From NCBI GenBank assembly GCA_016762975.1, contig JAESUV010000025.1:1-9112 (forward strand): 9,112 nt of DNA, read 5' to 3'. The stretch is from Gammaproteobacteria bacterium. GTDB taxonomy: Bacteria > Pseudomonadota > Gammaproteobacteria > Pseudomonadales > Pseudohongiellaceae. This document shows positions 1 to 4,789 of the stretch, one piece after another (the stretch's first letter is position 1; each line of letters opens with the position of its first letter). The notes below the pieces were generated by a model, which had not been told where the DNA came from, did not search any database, and worked only from the letters and a program-made list of their open reading frames with translations. Both the position numbers and the translations under genes were made by a program.

Positions 1-261
1 GAGACACTGATCTTTCCCAACGCCGATGGTGTAAAGCTAGATAATGTTAAGAGATCTTGGGGCCGTGTACTCAAAGATGCCAGAATTACAAACTTCAGAT
101 GGCACGATATGCGACACGACTTCGCTTCCAAGCTAGTCATGAAAGGTGCGCCACTCAATACAGTGCGCGACCTTTGCGGTCATGCCGACCTAGGCACTAC
201 ATTAAGATATGCGCATCTGGCCCCCGAGCATAAGGCTGAAGCCGTGGCTTTACTAGGATGA
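1..261 (+). CDS. Site-specific tyrosine recombinase (integrase), C-terminal fragment
   Basis: This is the last 86 residues of a phage/island-type integrase whose 5' part lies outside the window. The frame is open from base 1 to the TGA at 259-261. The visible part holds the C-terminal half of the catalytic domain: the H-x-x-R box (HDMRH, H35 and R38 of the fragment), the third-box histidine (GH, H61) and the nucleophile tyrosine (RYAHL, Y70). These residues carry out DNA cleavage and strand exchange at attachment sites. The upstream catalytic Arg and Lys are not visible. The gene ends in an ATGA overlap with the next gene, so the two are probably translated together. A helix-turn-helix gene and an AlpA-like gene downstream fit the mobility module of a genomic island. 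The family is clear; the att site it uses cannot be assigned with certainty from this window. Confidence 0.93.
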   Translation, partial: ETLIFPNADGVKLDNVKRSWGRVLKDARITNFRWHDMRHDFASKLVMKGAPLNTVRDLCGHADLGTTLRYAHLAPEHKAEAVALLG

Positions 262-1232
262 TGCCTCAACGCGACTATCACACTATCCAGGAATCAGCTA
301 TTCAGATTGGTTGTTCTGAGGCTGATATCTATCACTGGATAAGCACCAATCAAATTGAGGCAGTGGTATACACAGATCAACGTCAGTTTATTGCAACAAC
401 CTGGAATGATGAAAAGGAGATTTGGGAAGGCAATGGAACCGTCTATTACCGAGGCTTACTTTCTGTTGATTCCAGTTGGATTAAACATTTGCTAGACCAC
501 AAAGAAATAATACTAATTACGCAAGCCATTCCTTTGGAGCCAAACGAATACAACGATTATTCTTTTCAATGCCCTTTTAAAGAAGAAATACTTCCCGAAG
601 AAATCTCCGCATGGGAGCCTTATAAATTCGACGATATAGTTGAAGTCATTCAACTCTCGCCTTTTCCTGCACAAATTCGAAACAAATATTCATCAATCTC
701 GGATAACCTGAATAATGTATTAGCACTAATTAATTCGAAGTATTCTGAAACCGTTAGAAATACTGACGAAACAGATATCCCGAAATATGATTTCAATTAC
801 GATTTTAATGGGAGCTATGTAATTGACGATCTAAGGCTTACAAATGTCATAGTCGAACGATTAGCGAAATTAGCAGACAAAGACAGTTCTGAAGTATTTG
901 GCACCACGAAAACAGGAAAGGCAGATTTAGGCCCATTGCCTTGGAGCGAAAGTAAATCCAAATTCAGCGAAATCAATGCAATTATTGAAAGGCTTTTTAG
1001 AGATCAGGGCAATAAACAATGCAAAACACTCTGGCGAGAGCTTGAAAAAGATATTAGCGACGAACTATTTCGCTATGACATTCATGAAATAGTCACTATC
1101 GGGCTTGATTCACTTGAATGGAAGAATCTATCCGGCAATTTAAGCGAAATGAAATACAAAACCTTTTGCAATAAAATTAGCGCTATCCGAAGATTTTATT
1201 TATTAAAAGATTTATTGATTAATAAGCAATAA
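258..1232 (+). CDS. Hypothetical protein coupled to integrase, N-terminal HTH-like segment
   Basis: I do not recognise this 324-residue protein as a named family. Its first codons (ATG at 258, a second ATG at 261) overlap the integrase stop as ATGA, so translation is probably coupled and either Met could be used. Residues about 8-38 (HTIQESAIQIGCSEADIYHW and following) read like the helix-turn-helix of MerR/excisionase-type DNA-binding domains, with the typical sequence of two short helices followed by a basic/aromatic wing. The rest is acidic, rich in Asn, Ile, Glu and Lys, and shows no signal peptide, membrane segment or catalytic motif I can name. The C-terminal third (about 215-324) looks helical and charged. 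The coding sequence is more AT-rich than the right flank, which fits horizontally acquired DNA. By position it may assist or regulate integration and excision; that is inference only. Confidence 0.8.
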   Translation: MMPQRDYHTIQESAIQIGCSEADIYHWISTNQIEAVVYTDQRQFIATTWNDEKEIWEGNGTVYYRGLLSVDSSWIKHLLDHKEIILITQAIPLEPNEYNDYSFQCPFKEEILPEEISAWEPYKFDDIVEVIQLSPFPAQIRNKYSSISDNLNNVLALINSKYSETVRNTDETDIPKYDFNYDFNGSYVIDDLRLTNVIVERLAKLADKDSSEVFGTTKTGKADLGPLPWSESKSKFSEINAIIERLFRDQGNKQCKTLWRELEKDISDELFRYDIHEIVTIGLDSLEWKNLSGNLSEMKYKTFCNKISAIRRFYLLKDLLINKQ

Positions 1233-1482
1233 CCCTTAATCGCCATTTCCTTTCTTTTATTCGTAACCATTTGTTTTTAAACAGGTTTCGAAACATTCAA
1301 TTAATTACTTCTATTTAGATCGAATTAATCAAATACCAGCAAAAGAATTCGATATTCGTATTACGTTCCAATTAAATCGATTTAATTCGCCTAATTGATA
1401 TTTCTCCCGACTAGGCGCATCGATCTACATGCAGGCACTACCTTGAACTCCACGCCCAAAGGTAATCAACGGAGAAATACTC
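1233..1482. promoter_or_regulatory. AT-rich intergenic region with clustered palindromes upstream of the AlpA-like gene
   Basis: This 250-bp non-coding stretch contains a perfect 18-bp palindrome at 1370-1387 (AATTAAATCGATTTAATT) and a 10-bp palindrome at 1285-1294 (GTTTCGAAAC). At 1321-1330 there is a near-copy of half of the large palindrome in the opposite sense (CGAATTAATC against GATTTAATTCG reversed). Such clusters are common operator or recombination-factor binding sites next to excisionase genes. I see no convincing sigma70 promoter pair. A role as operator for the AlpA-like protein or as binding sites for the integrase/excisionase is inference. Confidence 0.4.
1370..1387. repeat. 18-bp perfect palindrome
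   Basis: AATTAAATCGATTTAATT reads identically on both strands. The bases just outside (C on both sides) break the symmetry, so 18 bp is its full length. It lies about 95 bp upstream of the AlpA-like start codon. Its composition is low-complexity AT, which makes a chance palindrome more likely than usual, but the CG centre and nearby related half-sites favour a binding site for a dimeric protein. Confidence 0.5.
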
Positions 1483-1722
1483 ATGAAAAGAAATATGACA
1501 TCAAGGTTATTAAACGAAACCGAAGCGTCTGCCTATATCGGCATGAGCAAGTCCTATCTACGCAAAGCCAGAATGGAGGGAAATAGGAAAAATAGGACAC
1601 CAGCGCCAAAATTCATCAAGATTGATCGTACAGTTCGATATCCAATTGAAGAGCTGGAAACTTGGTTAGGAAAATTTCATCGGCTGGAGCATTTAGGTCA
1701 ACAATACGAAATGGATATCTAA
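1483..1722 (+). CDS. AlpA/excisionase-like helix-turn-helix DNA-binding protein
   Basis: A 79-residue protein that matches the pattern of small AlpA/Xis-type regulators (helix_turn_helix_17 / MerR-like winged helix). It opens with SRLLNETEASAYIGMSKSYL, the first two recognition helices (about residues 7-26). A basic loop follows (RKNRTPAPKF), then a wing strand of the form FIKIDRTVRYPIEELETWL (about 44-62), which is the hallmark of this family. The ATG at 1483 is supported by GGAG at 1471-1474 with an 8-nt spacer; a second ATG at 1495 lacks this. In islands with tyrosine recombinases such proteins act as recombination directionality factors or as transcriptional activators of the integrase. 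Its place downstream of the integrase and of a palindrome-rich spacer supports that role here. It ends about 90 bp from the convergent DUF2971 gene. Confidence 0.85.
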   Translation: MKRNMTSRLLNETEASAYIGMSKSYLRKARMEGNRKNRTPAPKFIKIDRTVRYPIEELETWLGKFHRLEHLGQQYEMDI

Positions 1723-1750
1723 TCAAAACCTAGTTTAACGCAGCCGGCTA

Positions 1751-1783
1751 ATGGCGCCAATCTCGGCGAAGTTTAGGCGCCAT
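1751..1783. terminator. Inverted repeat between convergent genes, possible bidirectional terminator
   Basis: ATGGCGCC at 1751-1758 and GGCGCCAT at 1776-1783 form a perfect 8-bp GC-rich stem with a 17-nt loop. It sits in the short gap between the AlpA-like gene (ending 1722, plus) and the DUF2971 gene (ending 1814, minus), where a shared terminator would be expected. No U-tract follows on either strand, so it is not a textbook rho-independent terminator and could be an RNA-protecting hairpin or a protein site. Confidence 0.35.
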
Positions 1784-1813
1784 AAGGCCTCACCATTCGT
1801 TTAGCAATCGTGA

Positions 1814-2758
1814 CTAGCTCTCACTAATATGTCCAAACATCTCTATACCAGACTTTGCAGTGCGCGGGAGATAGTATATATCGTCAATGTCCACACGATT
1901 TCGTCTCAGTTTGAAGCTACCACCGTCCACATTCATCTTGTAAAAGTCAATCTGCGCTTCCCGTGAATCAAGCGCCATTATTACTGAATGCATAACTGCA
2001 TCTGGGCAACGCAAACCAAAGATTACCTCTTCAAGCGCTAAGGTTGAATCCTGAACCCCTCTTTCGCCAATTAGCCGCCACTCTCGCTCATAGCGCCAAG
2101 CCGACGCCTTACGAAGCAGAACATCACGATCTAACAATTCCTGTGCCTTACTATCGTTATCTAACAAAGCCTTCGCAATCCGACTTGTTTTGACTGTCCG
2201 AGTGCCTCCATATTCCACCTTCCGCAGTATTGGCCTCGGCTCACGATCAAGGCCATAGCCGATGCAGATACCACGATGCTGATCACCGTAGTGACTCCAA
2301 AGTAGTGGATTTCCTGCTGAGGCAGAAAAGCAGCAAACTCCTCTGCCATACTGCATTTTAAGCTCTCTCTCTATTTCCCCCGACAGGAGATTCCCTTCAA
2401 CCTCTAAGATGCTATCTTCATACTCAGGATTAGTAGCGTGATATGCGATGTTTGCGAGTTCGTTGTGAGATGCTTGAGCTCCCAACTTCTTGGCGTGGGC
2501 GGCAGCTTTCTTTTCTTCAAGTTTAGCGTTTTTCAATGACGAAATAGTGTTAGCGCTAACCCTCCGAGAAATTAGTTCGGAAAGGAGAAGACGCAATACC
2601 CCTATGTCAGTGTCAATTTCAACTTTTGGCTGGCAATCTAGAGGATCATTAAACGAAGCTGGGTTCGCGAAGTACAATTGGTCATGGCACAGAGAATTAA
2701 CTGCCATAGAACTAAAGGCACGATATCGATAGATTTTTCTTGGTTGTTCAAAAGGCAT
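1814..2758 (-). CDS. DUF2971 domain protein, function unknown
   Basis: A 314-residue soluble protein with the conserved landmarks I associate with DUF2971: an N-terminal Y-x-Y-R (YRYRAF, residues 10-15), L-Y-F-A-N-P-x-x-F-N-D-P (28-39, then LDC), a C-F-S strand (143-145), W-S-H-Y-G-D-x-H-R-G (154-163) and W-R-Y-E-R-E-W-R (221-228). The invariant His, Tyr, Glu and Trp residues suggest an enzymatic pocket, but I cannot name a reaction. Members are often found in accessory and defence-rich regions. The ATG at 2758 is chosen because it is the only ATG/GTG/TTG before the conserved start of the domain; no good Shine-Dalgarno precedes it. The frame is open for 144 bases upstream and runs through the hexamer array as alternating Leu and Tyr codons. 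It is on the same strand as the trypsin, TIR and Lamassu genes but 235 bp away, so it may be a separate unit. Confidence 0.85.
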   Translation of the reverse strand: MPFEQPRKIYRYRAFSSMAVNSLCHDQLYFANPASFNDPLDCQPKVEIDTDIGVLRLLLSELISRRVSANTISSLKNAKLEEKKAAAHAKKLGAQASHNELANIAYHATNPEYEDSILEVEGNLLSGEIERELKMQYGRGVCCFSASAGNPLLWSHYGDQHRGICIGYGLDREPRPILRKVEYGGTRTVKTSRIAKALLDNDSKAQELLDRDVLLRKASAWRYEREWRLIGERGVQDSTLALEEVIFGLRCPDAVMHSVIMALDSREAQIDFYKMNVDGGSFKLRRNRVDIDDIYYLPRTAKSGIEMFGHISES

Positions 2759-2810
2759 ATATGCTAGCGCGAGCCTGGTTGAAAAAAGTCTGCAATCATT
2801 GAGCAGGGAT

Positions 2811-2890
2811 AGGTACAGGTACAGGTACAGGTACAGGTACAGGTACAGGTACAGGTACAGGTACAGGTACAGGTACAGGTACAGGTACAG
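2811..2890. repeat. Perfect hexanucleotide tandem repeat (AGGTAC)n, 13 copies plus 2 bases
   Basis: Eighty bases are an uninterrupted run of AGGTAC (CTGTAC in one register on the minus strand) with no mismatch, flanked by unrelated sequence. It lies 52 bp upstream of the DUF2971 start codon and about 100 bp past the end of the trypsin-like gene. All six reading frames are free of stop codons within it. Each unit contains the self-complementary tetramer GTAC, so single strands or transcripts could fold back on themselves. Perfect arrays of this length are expected to change copy number by polymerase slippage. It is not a CRISPR array, because there are no spacers. Confidence 0.97.
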
Positions 2891-2935
2891 ACGAAATTGT
2901 TATAGAAGTGATTCCACAAAATAAATCAGTCCCTT

Positions 2936-2949
2936 CTTCATTAATGAAG
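2936..2949. repeat. 14-bp perfect palindrome downstream of the trypsin-like gene
   Basis: CTTCATTAATGAAG is fully self-complementary. It lies between the stop of the protease gene (2994) and the hexamer array, so it could form part of an operator or promoter region for the DUF2971 gene. No T-run follows it in the transcribed direction, so a terminator is not supported. Confidence 0.3.
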
Positions 2950-2993
2950 CATTCAAAACATCTTCAATATGTGGATATCTAATAGCTAGTATC

Positions 2994-3734
2994 TTAGTAG
3001 GTAACTTTGCCTTCATCAATAAAGCCAAAAGCGCTTCGGATGAATTCTGATCCGATAAAGTGAATTTTACCACTTCCCGCAGAACCTCGTATTGCTAGCC
3101 CAATGAAATATACATGACCTTCACGCCTACAAAATAATGGAGCCCCACTGAGGCCGCCAAATGTAGATTCACTTGGATCCAACTCGAGGACGTATATCCC
3201 CTTTCCAAGTTCCGATTCATTCAAAACGCCAATACTAATAACGAGCCTTTCCAGAATTTTGTTATTTTTCCAGTCATATCTATCGTCATTAGCCGGGAAC
3301 CCAGCGATCAGAATCTGAGCCCCTATTTCCAGCTTACTCGCTGGCCAAGTAAATGTATCAAACCTCCATGCAAAAAGGTCAACATCAGATTCTTCAGAAA
3401 ACAACTCGGAGTTAGTCTTATATATGACAAAATCTTCAAGCTCTTCTCTATTCTCATAATCAGGAAACGACGGGAGAAAAACATTTGTAAATGGTAGAGC
3501 TATTTTAGCATTGGGAATAAGAATTCTAGCATGATGGTAATCAACTCCATTTTTCTCTACTACATGCTTCGCAGTTAATGCATAAATATATTCATTGTGA
3601 GCAACTAAGAAACTAGAACCGAAACCCCACAAATAATCTTCCTCTTTCTCAGCGAAGGATATTGGCCGTGCTCCTGTACTTACTATATCTTTGAGCTCTT
3701 CAGGATGGAGACCTCTTTCATTGTGCTTCTTCAT
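2994..3734 (-). CDS. Trypsin-like serine protease, cytosolic
   Basis: A 246-residue chymotrypsin-fold peptidase with a recognisable triad. The His is in the T-A-K-H-V box (ALTAKHVVE, H57), preceded by the usual G-F-G-S-S-F-L strand (37-43). The Asp is most likely D119 in DVDLFAWR. The Ser is in F-G-G-L-S-G-A-P (S196), where GxSG gives the nucleophile and oxyanion hole. There is no signal peptide or membrane segment, so it would act inside the cell. It follows the TIR/SEFIR gene after 72 bp on the same strand, and both lie behind a Lamassu trio. Trypsin-like proteases in bacterial conflict systems often cleave a partner to activate an effector or act as the toxic effector themselves; either role here is inference. 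The ATG at 3734 has a weak Shine-Dalgarno. A stretch such as AGFPANDD (144-151) is typical of the C-terminal barrel. The fold assignment is firm; the substrate is unknown. Confidence 0.87.
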   Translation of the reverse strand: MKKHNERGLHPEELKDIVSTGARPISFAEKEEDYLWGFGSSFLVAHNEYIYALTAKHVVEKNGVDYHHARILIPNAKIALPFTNVFLPSFPDYENREELEDFVIYKTNSELFSEESDVDLFAWRFDTFTWPASKLEIGAQILIAGFPANDDRYDWKNNKILERLVISIGVLNESELGKGIYVLELDPSESTFGGLSGAPLFCRREGHVYFIGLAIRGSAGSGKIHFIGSEFIRSAFGFIDEGKVTY

Positions 3735-3806
3735 AGAAATTGGAATAAATCTCGCTTAGACCCCGCACTAATTGCACGAGGCACAAATATACATTCTACA
3801 TGCCTG

Positions 3807-4697
3807 TCAATTCGTAGAAATCTCGATTACGTGCTCAGGCAGAAAAATCACCTCACTCCCTGGGGTTAGGAAATCCTGCTCACCTACTGATGCTGTTAGA
3901 GGAACATTATTCAAATCACCAACATAATAAGGGCCAATTCGATCTCTAACCAAAACCCACATTCTTTCAAAAAACACGTTCTCCTGCTCTCCCTCGTCAG
4001 GAGGAACATCTATGCCAAATATGAGTTTAACGTTATCTCCTTCTTGTAGATTTCTACGATCATCTTCAGAAGGCATGTAAAATGATTTGGGTGTTCGGTG
4101 ATTTTGAGCCAACCCGCTCCTCAATTCCCAGCCGTCCAAATCCCTAGCTGCTAAGCGCATATCAGAAAAAGCTTCATCACCATTTTTCAATGCATCCCAA
4201 ATTGGCTTCTCACCAATTTTAGGAACAGGATGAATAGATTCACCAAAAACCGTTCTTAGTAATTGTTCTAGTGATGTATCTATACCCTCATCTCCTCGCA
4301 TATCTACTGCAAAAATCCCAGAGAAGTGAGGGGGTACGGAGCAGTTCTCCCCAGGTTCAATTTCCCCAGCTCTTACTATAGGAATAAATTTATCTCTTGG
4401 AACCCCTGAAGCAATGTGCCCTGATATAATTTGCTGCTCATATCCCACACCGCCTTGTCGCTCTATAGATTTTTGATAATAATTTGGAGTGCATATAATT
4501 AGGACGTAGTCACAATCGACAATCTCTTTTTCCATAAATTGAGTTAGGCTCTGACCTGGACGAACATGCCATTGATCAAGTTTTACATCCACCCCATTTT
4601 TCCTAAGGCGCTCAGAAATTCCTCGAACCCATACCTTATGTTCCTCAGAATCCCAAGAATAAGATATTAAGGCCGTGGGGGACTCACTCGCACTCAA
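3807..4697 (-). CDS. SEFIR/TIR-domain protein with DUF2314-like C-terminal domain
   Basis: A 296-residue two-part protein. Residues 8-150 match a SEFIR/TIR domain: box 1 ALISYSWDSEEHKVWV (9-24), the second strand GVDVKLDQWHVRPGQSL (35-51), DYVLIICTPNYYQK (63-76) and GGVGYEQQII (82-91). E87 takes the place of the glutamate used by TIR NAD+ hydrolases. Residues about 203-296 form a small beta-rich domain with M-P-x-x-x-D (208-213), ERMWVLV (244-250), Y-x-V-G-D-L-N-N-x-P (257-266) and a closing strand PEHVIEI (287-293). This recalls DUF2314-type domains; that resemblance is tentative. Translation starts at TTG (4697): the domain begins directly after it and AAGGAG stands 7 nt upstream. The gene lies 92 bp after the Lamassu ATPase gene on the same strand. 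It could deplete NAD+ or serve as a signalling adaptor; neither is shown. There is no signal peptide or transmembrane segment. Confidence 0.88.
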   Translation of the reverse strand: MSASESPTALISYSWDSEEHKVWVRGISERLRKNGVDVKLDQWHVRPGQSLTQFMEKEIVDCDYVLIICTPNYYQKSIERQGGVGYEQQIISGHIASGVPRDKFIPIVRAGEIEPGENCSVPPHFSGIFAVDMRGDEGIDTSLEQLLRTVFGESIHPVPKIGEKPIWDALKNGDEAFSDMRLAARDLDGWELRSGLAQNHRTPKSFYMPSEDDRRNLQEGDNVKLIFGIDVPPDEGEQENVFFERMWVLVRDRIGPYYVGDLNNVPLTASVGEQDFLTPGSEVIFLPEHVIEISTN

Positions 4698-4704
4698 CTC
4701 GAAG

Positions 4705-4710
4705 CTCCTT
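4705..4710 (-). promoter_or_regulatory. Strong Shine-Dalgarno fixing a TTG start of the SEFIR/TIR gene
   Basis: On the minus strand AAGGAG stands 7 nt before the TTG at 4697-4695. No ATG precedes the SEFIR box at a comparable distance, so this site decides the start. It also shows the gene has its own ribosome entry, independent of the upstream ATPase gene. Confidence 0.8.
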
Positions 4711-4789
4711 GAAACGCAACATTGACGAAAAATACTTGAGCAAACTAACAGGCATATGACTTAACAATGTTTTAACTGCAATATCTCGC

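Noticed and set aside
1395..1586. 63-codon frame overlapping the AlpA-like start
   Set aside because: Out of frame with the clearly recognisable AlpA-like gene, and without ribosome site or family resemblance.
2161..2732. Open frames inside the DUF2971 gene (2161-2349 minus, 2490-2732 plus)
   Set aside because: Shadows of the DUF2971 coding sequence, which holds conserved motifs through this stretch.
2811..2890. Hexamer array as CRISPR or LexA/SOS operator
   Set aside because: No spacers between units, so not CRISPR. CTGT and ACAG never occur on the same strand at SOS-box spacing.
1712..2983. 12-bp direct repeat TGGATATCTAAT at 1712-1723 and 2972-2983 as att sites
   Set aside because: A shared 12-mer is expected by chance about once or twice in 9 kb, one copy is in the AlpA-like coding end, and flanks do not match.
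3786..3810. Promoter for the protease gene: TTGACA (3805-3810, minus) with TATATT (3786-3791)
   Set aside because: The spacer is only 13 bp, too short for a sigma70 promoter, and TTGACA overlaps the TIR gene stop codon; possible but unsupported.
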